In this document: positions 44,205-53,822 of the stretch, piece by piece
Layout: every line of letters starts with the position of its first letter
Numbering within the stretch: position 1 is the first letter of the stretch
From: UBA4416 sp964541155
GTDB lineage: Bacteria; Bacteroidota; Bacteroidia; B-17B0; Aurantibacillaceae
NCBI GenBank assembly: GCA_964541155.1
Contig: CAZIPC010000002.1
Location: 124,001-188,000 of the forward strand
Direction of reading: 5' to 3'
DNA: 64,000 nucleotides
Made by a program: the position numbers and the translations under genes
The notes under the pieces: model-generated
The model's input: the letters and a program-made list of their open reading frames with translations, nothing else
What the model was told of the DNA's origin: nothing
Databases searched by the model: none

Positions 44205-45395
44205 ATGTACGGGAATTTTCAAAATCATTTACAAGCTCAATTAACAGAAATAGAACAAAACGGATTGTTTAAAAAAGAGCGAATAATTACTACGCCTCAA
44301 GGAGCAAGTGTAAAAGTTAGTGACGGAAAAGAAGTTATTATTTTTTGTGCCAATAATTATTTAGGGTTGTCTTCTCACCCTAAGGTTATTGATGGTGCAA
44401 AAACAGCCCTTGATTCTCATGGATACGGCATGTCGTCTGTGAGGTTTATTTGTGGCACTCAAGATATTCATAAAACACTCGAAAAAAAAATAGCTACATT
44501 TTTAGGCCAAGAAGATACAATTTTATACGCTGCTGCTTTTGATGCAAATGGCGGAGTGTTTGAGCCTTTATTTGGCGAGGAAGACGCAATTATTTCCGAT
44601 GAATTAAATCATGCCTCTATAATTGATGGCGTACGTTTGTGTAAGGCGCAACGCTATCGTTATAAAAATTGCGATATGGCAGATTTAGAAGAACAATTAA
44701 TAAAAGCACAAGCACAGCGTTATAGAATTATAGTTACAGATGGTGTTTTTAGTATGGATGGTTTTGTTGCCCCATTAGATAAAATTTGTGATTTAGCAGA
44801 TAAGTATAATGCTTTAGTAATGGTTGACGAAAGCCATGCTACAGGATTTATTGGAAAAACCGGAAGAGGAACTGTTGAGTTAAAAAATGTAATGAATAGG
44901 GTAGACATTATTACTGGTACCTTAGGCAAAGCATTAGGCGGTGCTATGGGCGGATTTACAACTGGAAAAAAAGAAATTATTGAAATTTTAAGACAGCGCT
45001 CTCGACCATATTTATTTTCAAATTCATTATCTCCAGTTATAGTAGGAGCAAGCATTGCAGTGTTTGATATGCTAAGCGAAACAACAGAGCTAAGAGACAC
45101 TTTAGAAGATAATATTAATTATTTTAAAACAGGATTAAGAAAAATAGGATTAGAATTTAAAGAGGGCGATTCTGCTATTGTTCCAGTTATGTTATATGAT
45201 GCCAAATTATCTCAGATATTTGCAGATAAATTATTACATGAAGGAATATATGTTATTGGATTCTTTTTCCCTGTTGTTCCTAAAGGACAAGCCCGAATAA
45301 GAGTACAAATATCTGCAGCCCACACTAAAATTCATTTAGACAAGGCCCTTTCGGCATTTGAAAAAGTAGGAAAAGAATTAGGAGTAATAAAGTAG
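44205..45395 (+). CDS. kbl: Glycine C-acetyltransferase (2-amino-3-ketobutyrate CoA ligase)
   Basis: Kbl converts 2-amino-3-oxobutyrate and CoA to glycine and acetyl-CoA, the second step of threonine degradation. It belongs to the alpha-oxoamine synthase family of PLP enzymes. The 396-residue protein has the PLP lysine in TGTLGKALGGAMGG, VDESHATGFIGKTGRG, and the N-terminal NNYLGLSSHPKVIDGAK. I chose the ATG at 44205 because MYGNFQNHLQAQL matches the family opening; an upstream frame to 44130 has no typical sequence. Threonine dehydrogenase is not in the window, and KBL cannot be fully separated from AONS or SPT by eye. Confidence 0.9.
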   Translation: MYGNFQNHLQAQLTEIEQNGLFKKERIITTPQGASVKVSDGKEVIIFCANNYLGLSSHPKVIDGAKTALDSHGYGMSSVRFICGTQDIHKTLEKKIATFLGQEDTILYAAAFDANGGVFEPLFGEEDAIISDELNHASIIDGVRLCKAQRYRYKNCDMADLEEQLIKAQAQRYRIIVTDGVFSMDGFVAPLDKICDLADKYNALVMVDESHATGFIGKTGRGTVELKNVMNRVDIITGTLGKALGGAMGGFTTGKKEIIEILRQRSRPYLFSNSLSPVIVGASIAVFDMLSETTELRDTLEDNINYFKTGLRKIGLEFKEGDSAIVPVMLYDAKLSQIFADKLLHEGIYVIGFFFPVVPKGQARIRVQISAAHTKIHLDKALSAFEKVGKELGVIK

Positions 45396-45414
45396 TAGTA
45401 CAATATTTTATTTT

Positions 45415-45444
45415 AAAAACAGCCTTTAATAAGGCTGTTTTTTT
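45415..45444. terminator. Bidirectional terminator between kbl and the Smr gene
   Basis: AAAAACAGCCTT and AAGGCTGTTTTT pair perfectly around TAAT, followed by a T-run, between convergent genes. Confidence 0.9.
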
Positions 45445-45445
45445 A

Positions 45446-46435
45446 TTAATAAATTATAATTTCTGTTGCGCCAAAACCATAGTTTTTATATGATGCATCA
45501 TAATATGAAATATCATCAATTGTTTTAAGTATAGAAATAATTTCTTGTTTTAATTTTCCATTACCAACGCCATGAATAACAATTAATTTTTTTATACCAT
45601 TACTTAAACAGTATTGTATTTCTTTTTCAAAACGCTCTAATTGTATAGATAGTATTTCTGTATTTGTTAGTCCGCTATGTGAATCAATAAGCTCTTCAAT
45701 ATGTAAATCAATTTCTTTTGTTAAATCTTTAATTCGTTGTTTTGCTATTGATATTTTTTGTGGCTGTTTAAATTCTTTAATTGCTTTTAAACGAGTTAAA
45801 TCTTCAATTGTGATGTTTTTTTCAACAACTTCTTTATCTAAAAAATTTTCTTTTAAAACATAAGCATATACAGGAAACTTAAATTCATTATGAAAAATCA
45901 AAGAAGATTGTGACATAATTTTATCATTAATATATAAAATTTCGGCTAATGGAATTTGAGATTTGTAGTGCATGTTTTTATAAAACAAACACTCTATTTT
46001 ATGGTATGCATATTCTTTAAAAAAGTTTTTTTTAACCTGTTTTAAAAACACTTTTTGATAAGCGCCTAGCTCCCCATGTTTTAGCGTTTGAAAACATTCA
46101 TCATCTTTTACAGAGTAAGAGAACATTACATTATATGATGATGAGTTAAATAAATAAAACTTATAGTCACTTACCAAAGAAGGCATTTCATGATCTGGCT
46201 CAATAATAAAATAAATAGAATCGGATAGAATAGTTTCTAATTCCATTTCAATATTTTCAACTTCTGGATTTAAAATTAACTCAGTGTGTATTGGCACTAA
46301 ATGTTTATTTAAATATGGTATTTCAAATCCATCTGCCATTTCAACAAATACAGTTTCCTTGTCTTTAAAACGAGTGATAACCCCTTCTCCAACCTCATTT
46401 AAAAAACGCACTTTATCTCCTATTCGTAATTTCAT
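45446..46435 (-). CDS. DUF2027 and Smr-domain protein
   Basis: This 329-residue cytoplasmic protein starts with a small beta-barrel (MKLRIGDKVRFLNEVGEGVI), continues with a central DUF2027-type region (about 70-215), a helical linker and a C-terminal Smr domain (about 235-329). The Smr motifs IDLHIEEL and LIVIHGVGNGKLK are both present. Smr domains are nucleases or nucleic-acid binders found in MutS2. This protein lacks the MutS core, so it is a stand-alone Smr protein typical of Bacteroidota. It follows comEC by 2 bp and its exact role is unknown. Confidence 0.85.
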   Translation of the reverse strand: MKLRIGDKVRFLNEVGEGVITRFKDKETVFVEMADGFEIPYLNKHLVPIHTELILNPEVENIEMELETILSDSIYFIIEPDHEMPSLVSDYKFYLFNSSSYNVMFSYSVKDDECFQTLKHGELGAYQKVFLKQVKKNFFKEYAYHKIECLFYKNMHYKSQIPLAEILYINDKIMSQSSLIFHNEFKFPVYAYVLKENFLDKEVVEKNITIEDLTRLKAIKEFKQPQKISIAKQRIKDLTKEIDLHIEELIDSHSGLTNTEILSIQLERFEKEIQYCLSNGIKKLIVIHGVGNGKLKQEIISILKTIDDISYYDASYKNYGFGATEIIIY

Positions 46436-46437
46436 GA

Positions 46438-48477
46438 TTATAATATTGTTTGAAACGCGCCCTGTTCTTTTACTGAATAAAAGGGAATATTAAAACGCGC
46501 GCACTCTCTTTTTAATTTTTTTACAAAGTTATAACTGTTAGAACAATCGGCAATGAGTAAAGGTTTAGTTTTATAAATAGTTTTAAGATTTATAAAACAA
46601 TCATTGCTTAATATAATATATTTTGTTGAAGATAAAACAGGTGGTTTTTTTGACGGGCAGCAATGTACAACATGAGTTAATCCTATTTCTAAATTTTTAC
46701 TTTCATGTAAACGCAAACACAAGCCAGGAATGGTTACTAAATAAGGTTTTATGTAATTATTGAAATCTTTATTTTTTAAATTAAAAGTATTTAAATAAAC
46801 ATAATTCCCCAACCTCAAACCAAAAACAGCCGTGTTTTTTACATTAAAAATTACCAGCTCTTTTTCCTTACTTATTTTATAAAAATTAAAAACGCTTACA
46901 CAAATCCAACAAATTACTAAAAACCCTGTTATTACTACAAATTTATATTGTCTTGTTTTAATAATTATAAAAAACAAGCAAATACTCACATACAAAAAAA
47001 TAAAATCAAGCTTTGAAAAAGAGATATAATCAATAAACCCGTATGTTGAATTATCTGTTATATCTACAACCCAAATTAAAAAACGAATAGCAGAATTAAT
47101 AAAATAAATTAATATACTGTAAATAGCACTGATTTTATAAAACAAAAACAATAAAACAGTAAAAGCCATTATTAAAAGGCTTGCAGGAATTACAATGATA
47201 TTAGACAAAATAAACCAAATAGGAAACTGATGAAAGTAATATAAAGAAATTGGAAGTGTAAATAAAGTAGCGGAAATAGAAATTAATGTACTAGACCATA
47301 AATAGTTAATTATATAATTGTCAAAGACAATCTGTTTTTGCAATAAGGGATAACAATACATTATGCCAAATACAGCAAAATAGCTTAATAAAAATCCAAC
47401 ATCAAAAATCAAAAAAGGGTTAAATATTAAAAGGATAAAAGCAGATAAAACAAGTGTATTATATGCGTTTCCTTGTCTGAAAAAAGATTTTCCAAACAAC
47501 AACAAGCTTAACATTAATGCTGCTCTTAAAACAGAGGGCGATAAACCTGTTATTAAAACAAACAAACATAAAAAAATAAGCACAAATAAAAATCGTGTTT
47601 TTTTATACAGGTTATGTTTATCAATTAAAGAAAATAAAAACATTAAAACAACATATAAAATACCTGTATGCATGCCAGATACAGATAAAACGTGCAGTGT
47701 TCCTGAATGAGAAAAACTCTGTACAACATCATTATCTATTTCATCATCATAACCAACCAATAGGGCTGAACAAATTGAAAATGCGTTTTGTGTTAATCCA
47801 CTATTTTTTAAAATAAGTATTAATTTGGATTTAATATTGGCGCCTATTGTAGATGCGTTATATGTTTTTGGTACAGAAATCTTATTAATTTGATTTGTAG
47901 AAACAAAAACTGTGTGAAAAATATTCCTTAATTCTAGAAATTTTTTATAATTAAATTCTTTAGGATTTTTAGGCTCACTAATGCTATTAAACCTAGATTT
48001 TATGAGGATTGATTCACCTACGTTTAAATTTAAAGAGCTGTCGGTTTTTAAATATAATATACTATTGCCTGTTGCGTAGTGCCACTTATTATTGTTTTTT
48101 ATAGCAGAGATATTTATTGAAATTTTAGTTTTATGATTTGTAATAACGGGAACATCAGTAATTACAGCAATAAATTGTTGAGGTTTATTTGATAAATAAT
48201 GAGAATAGTGGTTTTTATTATTTTTTTGGTTGTAGATTAAACAGGTTTCAAATGCTAATACAAATAAAAATACGTTTATTGATAAAATAAATAGAGCTGT
48301 TTTAAAAGACTTATAAATAAAAGGTAGTTTCTCAATAAAAAAACTAAAAATTAAAAAACAAAAACTAAAAATAAAATACACATGAGTGTTGTTTGGTTGT
48401 CCAATATTAAAAACAAACCCAATGCCTATGACATAAGGAAGTAATATTTTTAAAAAGGGAATAAATCTGAAGTACAT
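46438..48477 (-). CDS. comEC: ComEC/Rec2-family competence membrane protein
   Basis: ComEC forms the inner-membrane channel for single-stranded DNA uptake. This 679-residue protein has an N-terminal DUF4131 region (about 20-190), including an OB-like soluble part, and a multi-helix Competence domain (about 220-490; HVLSVSGMHTGILYVVL is the diagnostic motif). The C-terminal metallo-beta-lactamase domain of Gram-positive ComEC is missing or reduced to about 150 unrecognised residues, as is common in Bacteroidota. It lies between the Omp85 gene (2 bp) and the Smr gene (2 bp). Confidence 0.9.
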   Translation of the reverse strand: MYFRFIPFLKILLPYVIGIGFVFNIGQPNNTHVYFIFSFCFLIFSFFIEKLPFIYKSFKTALFILSINVFLFVLAFETCLIYNQKNNKNHYSHYLSNKPQQFIAVITDVPVITNHKTKISINISAIKNNNKWHYATGNSILYLKTDSSLNLNVGESILIKSRFNSISEPKNPKEFNYKKFLELRNIFHTVFVSTNQINKISVPKTYNASTIGANIKSKLILILKNSGLTQNAFSICSALLVGYDDEIDNDVVQSFSHSGTLHVLSVSGMHTGILYVVLMFLFSLIDKHNLYKKTRFLFVLIFLCLFVLITGLSPSVLRAALMLSLLLFGKSFFRQGNAYNTLVLSAFILLIFNPFLIFDVGFLLSYFAVFGIMYCYPLLQKQIVFDNYIINYLWSSTLISISATLFTLPISLYYFHQFPIWFILSNIIVIPASLLIMAFTVLLFLFYKISAIYSILIYFINSAIRFLIWVVDITDNSTYGFIDYISFSKLDFIFLYVSICLFFIIIKTRQYKFVVITGFLVICWICVSVFNFYKISKEKELVIFNVKNTAVFGLRLGNYVYLNTFNLKNKDFNNYIKPYLVTIPGLCLRLHESKNLEIGLTHVVHCCPSKKPPVLSSTKYIILSNDCFINLKTIYKTKPLLIADCSNSYNFVKKLKRECARFNIPFYSVKEQGAFQTIL

Positions 48478-48479
48478 GA

Positions 48480-50219
48480 TTAAAACAAAGAAGTTAATCC
48501 AGCATGAATTTTTCCAATTCTTAAATCAAACCCGTTGCCAAATTGTTGGCCAATGGCATAAGTTAGGTTAAAAATACCCGCTTTGGTTTCAAAGTTTATG
48601 CCCCCACCAACACTCACTGGTAAATCCTTTGTATAACCGCTAAAGGTGTTTTTTTCGTACCAAGCACATTCGCTAAACAGAAACAGGTTAGAATTTTTTT
48701 CAAATAAAAAACGATATTCTAAAGTTGGAATTATAAAACTTGAAGCATAAATACTCTCTTCATCAAATCCTCTCAATGTTTTTAAACCACCAATTCTAAA
48801 TAGTTCATTTTTGTATAATCCGTTTCCAAATACACTCCTAAATTGAGAAGAAATTTTTAAAACATGATTTTTTTTAAGAGAAATATAGGCCGTTACATTT
48901 CCTTCAATTTGATACTGCGTTGTTTGTAATAAAATGTTGGAGTATACGTTGTTATTTATTTTAGGATTTTTTTTAATTAATCTGTTTCCAACTGAGCCCT
49001 GAAGGTTTGTTGTAAAACCTTTCTTAGGATTAAATTTATAATCTAATTCTTCCATAAAAAATCCTATGCCATAAGATTTAGTTGATACATCGGCATATTC
49101 AGGAAGGATGGTTATGTTTTCTAAACCTGAAGTGGAAATTAAATTAGCGGTTCTTTGCCTGTAAAAAAGTTTAAAAAAATTTAATTTATTAAAGTAATAA
49201 TTCATGCCTATACTATTATTAACATCAATAAAAGAAGTGTCTTTTTTGTAAACTTTAATAGCATAATCCATGCCAATAGGGGTTCCCTTAATATAAGGAT
49301 ACATGAATGTTGCTTTTAGATCTTGTGTTTGTGTTTGTAATCTTCGCCAGTTAATATCTATAGTTTCCCCAGATTTTAAAACAGAATTAATTAATTTAAT
49401 TTTTAAATCTCCAGTAAATATAGTTTTCCCGTTATTAGTTGGTAAAACACCAACAATACCGTCAAATTGAGATGCATTCTTTTTGTCTAAAAATAAAATT
49501 AGTTTATTTTGTTTGTCAGTGAGTTGTAAAATTGCAGGTTTTTTTTCTGAGATAAACGCCAGTTGTTTTATCTTTTTTGAAATATCATTAAACGCTGCTG
49601 CATTATAGGGCATGTTATGTTTTATACCAAGATATCGTAATAAAAACTTTTGATTTACTTTTCCAGAGCCCTCTGTTATTAAACTATCTAAAACAACAAA
49701 AACATTTTTTGTGATAGATAATTTTGCAGAAATAATACTTTGGTTAATATTAACACTGTCTAATTTTGCACTAATAAAAGGAAACCCATTATTTTCATAA
49801 TGTTTGATTATTTTTTCCATTAGGGTAGATATTTCTTTTCCACTAAATGGCCTGTCTATAAAAAAACGCTCACCGTAACCTAATTTATCAATAATCTCTT
49901 GGTCTTTTAAATCATAACGAATATTTGCCCATCTATATTTTTGCCCTACTACTATAAAAGCAACATAGTTTAATGAGTCGTTTTTAATACTATCTACGCT
50001 CGCGCTAATGTATCCATCATCAATAAGTGTAGTGTATAGTTTATGAATTTCATTTAATAAATGGTCTTTTGTAAAAAATTGTTGTTGATATTTTAATTTT
50101 GTGAATAGTGGATGATTATCTGTGTTTACAACCTTTAAAGTATATACAGATTGCGATTTTATTGGAATAACCAATAAAAAAGTAAACAACAAAAAGTATG
50201 TTAAAAAATGTTTCAACAT
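48480..50219 (-). CDS. Omp85/BamA-superfamily outer-membrane protein
   Basis: This 579-residue protein has a signal peptide (FLLFTFLLVIPIKSQ), two or three POTRA-like domains (about 25-270) and a C-terminal 16-strand-type barrel ending in Phe (HAGLTSLF). The conserved loop-6 RGF motif appears in GGLKTLRGFDEES near residue 480. It is shorter than BamA (about 800 or more in this phylum), so it is more likely a TamA-like or other Omp85 paralogue working in outer-membrane protein assembly or export. It heads a minus-strand run with comEC and the Smr gene, with 2-bp gaps. Confidence 0.88.
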   Translation of the reverse strand: MLKHFLTYFLLFTFLLVIPIKSQSVYTLKVVNTDNHPLFTKLKYQQQFFTKDHLLNEIHKLYTTLIDDGYISASVDSIKNDSLNYVAFIVVGQKYRWANIRYDLKDQEIIDKLGYGERFFIDRPFSGKEISTLMEKIIKHYENNGFPFISAKLDSVNINQSIISAKLSITKNVFVVLDSLITEGSGKVNQKFLLRYLGIKHNMPYNAAAFNDISKKIKQLAFISEKKPAILQLTDKQNKLILFLDKKNASQFDGIVGVLPTNNGKTIFTGDLKIKLINSVLKSGETIDINWRRLQTQTQDLKATFMYPYIKGTPIGMDYAIKVYKKDTSFIDVNNSIGMNYYFNKLNFFKLFYRQRTANLISTSGLENITILPEYADVSTKSYGIGFFMEELDYKFNPKKGFTTNLQGSVGNRLIKKNPKINNNVYSNILLQTTQYQIEGNVTAYISLKKNHVLKISSQFRSVFGNGLYKNELFRIGGLKTLRGFDEESIYASSFIIPTLEYRFLFEKNSNLFLFSECAWYEKNTFSGYTKDLPVSVGGGINFETKAGIFNLTYAIGQQFGNGFDLRIGKIHAGLTSLF

Positions 50220-50335
50220 TACGAACTTCTAAGATAATCAAAATTGCTTCATGTATGTTTTATATAACGCAACATAAACAAAAAATATTTTAAGCTTTTT
50301 AACCTAATTTGTTTAAAATACCAGGTAATAAATTA

Positions 50336-50343
50336 TAACTTTG
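50336..50343 (+). promoter_or_regulatory. Candidate -7 promoter element of lemA
   Basis: TAACTTTG matches TAnnTTTG exactly, 16 bp before the lemA ATG. A TTG at 50309-50311 could be the -33 element, with a slightly long 24-nt spacer. Confidence 0.5.
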
Positions 50344-50359
50344 TTTAAAAAAACAACAC

Positions 50360-50923
50360 ATGAAAAAAGGAATAATTTTTATAGGAGCAATTTTAGGATT
50401 AGCTCTAATTGTATTTATGGTTTATAGAAGTTCATATAATACAGCCGTTTCTTTGCAAGAAAACGTGGATGAAAAATGGGGAGATGTTGGAGCAACGTAT
50501 CAGCGCCGTGCAGATTTAATTCCGCAATTAGTTGCAACAGTTAAGGGAGCTGCAGCAAACGAAAAAGCAATATTAACCCAAGTAACCGAAGCGCGAGCAG
50601 GAATTGTAAATGCTAAAACGCCAGAAGACATGGATATTATGGGTAAAAAAATAAACACAGCAATTAATTTAGCTTTTGAAGCTTATCCGCAAATTCGTTC
50701 AACACAAAATTTTAGTGACCTTCAAACACAATTGGAAGGAACAGAAAACAGAATAGCTGTTGCTCGTCAAAACTATAACGGTGCCGTAAAGGAATATAAT
50801 TCACATATTCGTGGATTCTTAAACAGTATGTTTCTAAATAAAGAAACATTCCCTAAAAAAGAGGCATTTAAAGAATCTGCTGGTTCTGAAAAAGCGCCTG
50901 AAGTTTCTTTTGAAACAAAATAA
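50360..50923 (+). CDS. lemA: LemA-family protein
   Basis: This 187-residue protein has one N-terminal transmembrane helix (about 5-22) and a helical LemA domain with SLQENVDEKWGDVGATYQRRADLIPQLVATVKGAA and RNYNGAVKEYNSHIRGF-like C-terminal segments. LemA proteins are widespread and of unknown function, often next to TPM-domain genes, as here. It opens a run lemA-TPM-TPM with gaps of 2 and 0 bp. Its promoter element is just upstream. Confidence 0.92.
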   Translation: MKKGIIFIGAILGLALIVFMVYRSSYNTAVSLQENVDEKWGDVGATYQRRADLIPQLVATVKGAAANEKAILTQVTEARAGIVNAKTPEDMDIMGKKINTAINLAFEAYPQIRSTQNFSDLQTQLEGTENRIAVARQNYNGAVKEYNSHIRGFLNSMFLNKETFPKKEAFKESAGSEKAPEVSFETK

Positions 50924-50925
50924 AT

Positions 50926-51360
50926 ATGTTTTTTAAGAAAAAACTCATTTCGTCTGATCACGAATTAAGGCTTTTAAAAGCTATTGAATTAGCTGAATTA
51001 AAAACCTCCGGAGAAATTCGTGTGCATATAGAAAAAACATGTAAAGACGATGTTATAGAAACGGCAAAAAAAAAGTTTAATCAGCTTAATATGCATCAAA
51101 CAAAAGACAGGAATGGTATTTTATTTTATTTAGCCATAAATTCTAAATCTTTTGCTGTATGGGGAGACGAGGGCATCCATCAAAAAGTAACCGATGATTT
51201 TTGGAAAAGCATAACGGATAGCGCTATGTATTATTTTAAACAGAACGATTTAATTTCTGGTATAGAAAAAGCGATTGAAATGTGCGGAGAAAAATTAAAG
51301 CTCCATTTTCCAATCGAAAAAAATGATAAGAACGAACTTTCTAACGACATATCGTATTAA
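50926..51360 (+). CDS. TPM-domain protein, short form
   Basis: This 144-residue protein consists mainly of a TPM (YgcG-like) domain, with the core LAINSKSFAVWGDEGIHQKVTDDFW. It has no signal peptide or membrane helix, so it should be cytoplasmic or bind the membrane through a partner. The N-terminus is basic (FFKKKLISSDHELRLLKAIELAE). It lies between lemA and the longer TPM gene with which it overlaps in function. The TPM fold includes acid phosphatases in plants, but activity in bacteria is uncertain. Confidence 0.85.
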   Translation: MFFKKKLISSDHELRLLKAIELAELKTSGEIRVHIEKTCKDDVIETAKKKFNQLNMHQTKDRNGILFYLAINSKSFAVWGDEGIHQKVTDDFWKSITDSAMYYFKQNDLISGIEKAIEMCGEKLKLHFPIEKNDKNELSNDISY

Positions 51361-52119
51361 TTGAAAAAAACAACTTGGATATTTACTCTTTTATGTATGC
51401 TGTTAATAACAGTTGGTTTTTCTCAAATACCAGAACGACCATATCCAGCTAGGTTAGTAAATAATTTATCTAAAGAATTTCCTGATTTTTTATCCCCACA
51501 AGAGGAAGCTCAACTTGAACAACAACTTCAAGATTTTAGTTTACAAACATCTAATCAAATTTGTATTGTTATTGTTGATGATTTAAATGGAATGGATGAA
51601 GCGTCTTATGCAGTGGGTATATTAAACAATTGGGGCGTTGGTCAAAAAGATAAAAATAATGGAATTGTTATTTTAGTAAAACCTACCGGAAAAACAGGAG
51701 AACGCAAGTTATTTATATCTATAGGGTATGGGTTAGAAGGAGCAATTACGGATTTACAAACTAAACGAATACGAGAAAATGAAATTATCCCATATTTTAA
51801 ACAGCAACAATTTTATGATGGATTACAAGCAGGATGTAATGCCTTAATGCTTGCCGCTAAAGGAGAGTATAATGAAAAAACATCACCAAAAACTTCTGAT
51901 TTACAAAACTTTATTCAAAGTCATCCCATTCTTTTTTTAATAGTTGTAATAATTCTCGTTTTCTTAATGTTTAAAGGTGGTCCTGGAAGAAGAGGTGGCG
52001 GCGGAATTACTTATTTTGGTGGCGGTTCCTCGTTTGGTAGTTTTGGCGGTGGCGGCTCTTCATTTGGCGGATTTGGTGGCGGATCAGGAGGAGGAGGTGG
52101 TTCGGGAGGCAGTTGGTAA
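51361..52119 (+). CDS. TPM-domain (YgcG-like) membrane protein with Gly-rich tail
   Basis: This 252-residue protein has a signal peptide (TWIFTLLCMLLITVGFSQ), a periplasmic TPM domain (about 25-175), a transmembrane helix (about 188-206) and a Gly/Ser-rich C-terminus. The layout matches YgcG/TPM phosphatase-like proteins. The start is TTG at 51361, set directly after the stop codon of the preceding TPM gene, which suggests coupled translation; the next in-frame ATG would lose the signal peptide. The glycine tail is about 45 residues long and encoded by GC-rich GGN repeats. Confidence 0.88.
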   Translation: MKKTTWIFTLLCMLLITVGFSQIPERPYPARLVNNLSKEFPDFLSPQEEAQLEQQLQDFSLQTSNQICIVIVDDLNGMDEASYAVGILNNWGVGQKDKNNGIVILVKPTGKTGERKLFISIGYGLEGAITDLQTKRIRENEIIPYFKQQQFYDGLQAGCNALMLAAKGEYNEKTSPKTSDLQNFIQSHPILFLIVVIILVFLMFKGGPGRRGGGGITYFGGGSSFGSFGGGGSSFGGFGGGSGGGGGSGGSW

Positions 52120-52156
52120 TTTTTTTATATATTTAAACAACCTAAACCAATTATAT

Positions 52157-53278
52157 ATGCAAAAAACAATACTATTTTTTTTAATTGTAAATTCTTTTCT
52201 TTTAAAAAGTCAAATTACAATTACCCCAAATCAAATGCCAGTTAGTGGAGATACTATTAGATACAGTAACGCTACCTTATCATCACTAGGCAATTATACA
52301 TTAACAGGAACAAATCATATTTGGCATTTTGATACATTAAGACCAATTTCTCAGTCTATTCGTGAGTTTAAAAGCGGACTAAATACGCCGTATTTTATTT
52401 TATTTGGGATTACAGCATATGGAGAAAAAACAATAGATACTGTTCCTATCCCTAATATTCCTGTTCTAGGGTTGCCAACAATTAGTATAACAGATGTATA
52501 TAATTTTTATAAAAAATCCCCAGCACTACTCCCTACAAAATTTGTAGCAGAAGGATTGGGCTTAAAGCTAAGTGGAATACCTGTTCCAAATACATTTAGT
52601 GATGAAGATGAATTATATTTTTTTCCTTTAAACTATGGAAATAGAGATTCTAGTACATTCAGATTTTCAACCATATCAAACACATTAATTCCTTTTAGAT
52701 ACATTAAACAAGGATATCGTATTACGGAAGCTGATGGCTGGGGAACAGTTACAACCCCTTATGGAACAGCAAATTGCTTGCGTGTAATAACTACTCAATA
52801 TTCTATAGATACAATTAAAGGAACAGTAACAATACCAGGATTTGGCACACAACCATTTGCCTTTGGCTTTAAAAATTATCAGCGTAGTTACCAATGGTTA
52901 TCGTTAGGAGAGCATATACCGTTTTTAGAAGTTTCTGGAACCCTTAATAATACTTTATTTACACCTACACAAGTTAAATACAGAGATATCAGCAGAGCGA
53001 TAGTTGGCGTAAAAGAAGAAAATAATAATTTTCATATTTCTGTTTTTCCAAATCCAGCTACCAATCAATTTATAATTTTAACACCTCGCAATAGCGATGC
53101 CGTTAATGTTAAAATACTAGATTTACAAGGCAAAACTATTATTGAAAAAGAATTAATTCAAAATTTAGAACCCTTAAATCAACATTTAATCGACGTTTCA
53201 TCTTTGGCTAAGGGAATGTATATCGTAAATATATCAAGCACACAAGGACAACAATCTTTAAAAATTTCAGTACAATAG
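52157..53278 (+). CDS. Secreted protein with T9SS type A sorting domain
   Basis: From the ATG at 52157 this is a 373-residue protein with a signal peptide (TILFFLIVNSFLLKSQ), a unique beta-rich body of about 270 residues with no family I recognise, and a C-terminal T9SS type A sorting domain (SVFPNPATNQFIILTPRN through IVNISSTQGQQSLKISVQ). The body has a few WxF and YG motifs only. An open frame continues upstream to 51977 but overlaps the preceding gene and lacks a signal peptide, so I reject it. It is likely exported to the cell surface by the system that includes SprE. Confidence 0.82.
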   Translation: MQKTILFFLIVNSFLLKSQITITPNQMPVSGDTIRYSNATLSSLGNYTLTGTNHIWHFDTLRPISQSIREFKSGLNTPYFILFGITAYGEKTIDTVPIPNIPVLGLPTISITDVYNFYKKSPALLPTKFVAEGLGLKLSGIPVPNTFSDEDELYFFPLNYGNRDSSTFRFSTISNTLIPFRYIKQGYRITEADGWGTVTTPYGTANCLRVITTQYSIDTIKGTVTIPGFGTQPFAFGFKNYQRSYQWLSLGEHIPFLEVSGTLNNTLFTPTQVKYRDISRAIVGVKEENNNFHISVFPNPATNQFIILTPRNSDAVNVKILDLQGKTIIEKELIQNLEPLNQHLIDVSSLAKGMYIVNISSTQGQQSLKISVQ

Positions 53279-53332
53279 TTTTGAATACTAAATAAATAAA
53301 TTATTTTTACCGCAAAAATTAATTAAAAAAAT

Positions 53333-53692
53333 ATGAGTTCTCACCACGACCACAACCACCACTCCTCTCACGAAGCAAAACCAGTTGCATTTCGTACACC
53401 ATTTATTTTAGCATTAGTAACAGTTTTAGTAATTTTACTAGCCGTTAGTACTTGCGATAACAAACACCACTCGGCTTGTGAGTGCAAAGAAGATTGTTCA
53501 GAAGAATGTATGACTAAGTGCGAAGCAGGAGATCATTCAGAACATCATTCTGCAGTTGCTGATACAACAAAAGAAGTAGAGGCTGTTGAAACACAAGAAC
53601 ACACAATGGCTGCTGATACTACAATAAAAACTGATACAACACATATTGTAGCACCAACAAAAGCTCAAGAACACGCTCCAGCTCATCATTAA
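53333..53692 (+). CDS. Small His/Cys-rich single-pass membrane protein
   Basis: This 119-residue protein has a His-rich N-terminus (SSHHDHNHHSSHE), one transmembrane helix (about 21-41, RTPFILALVTVLVILLAVS) and an exported tail with six Cys (CDNKHHSACECKEDC and ECMTKC) and many His. In all it has 16 His and 6 Cys, a composition that suggests metal binding on both sides of the membrane. I do not recognise a family. It is monocistronic with its own terminator. Confidence 0.75.
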   Translation: MSSHHDHNHHSSHEAKPVAFRTPFILALVTVLVILLAVSTCDNKHHSACECKEDCSEECMTKCEAGDHSEHHSAVADTTKEVEAVETQEHTMAADTTIKTDTTHIVAPTKAQEHAPAHH

Positions 53693-53709
53693 CAACACAT
53701 AAATATTTT

Positions 53710-53738
53710 AAGCCCTACAACAATTGTAGGGCTTTTTT
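53710..53738 (+). terminator. Terminator of the His/Cys-rich gene
   Basis: AAGCCCTACAA and TTGTAGGGCTT pair perfectly around CAA, followed by a T-run. Confidence 0.88.
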
Positions 53739-53822
53739 GTTATATAGTATCAATAAACTAAGCCTTTTAGGTTTGTTGGTTCAATCAGATTTTTGTAATA
53801 TTACACACTTAAAAAATATAAA

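Noticed and set aside
46438..48477. comEC as truncated
   Set aside because: The missing beta-lactamase domain is common in Bacteroidota ComEC, and the C-terminal part is still in frame.
51977..52156. Upstream extension of the T9SS cargo gene
   Set aside because: It reads the glycine-coding tail of the TPM gene in another frame and lacks a signal peptide; the ATG at 52157 starts one.
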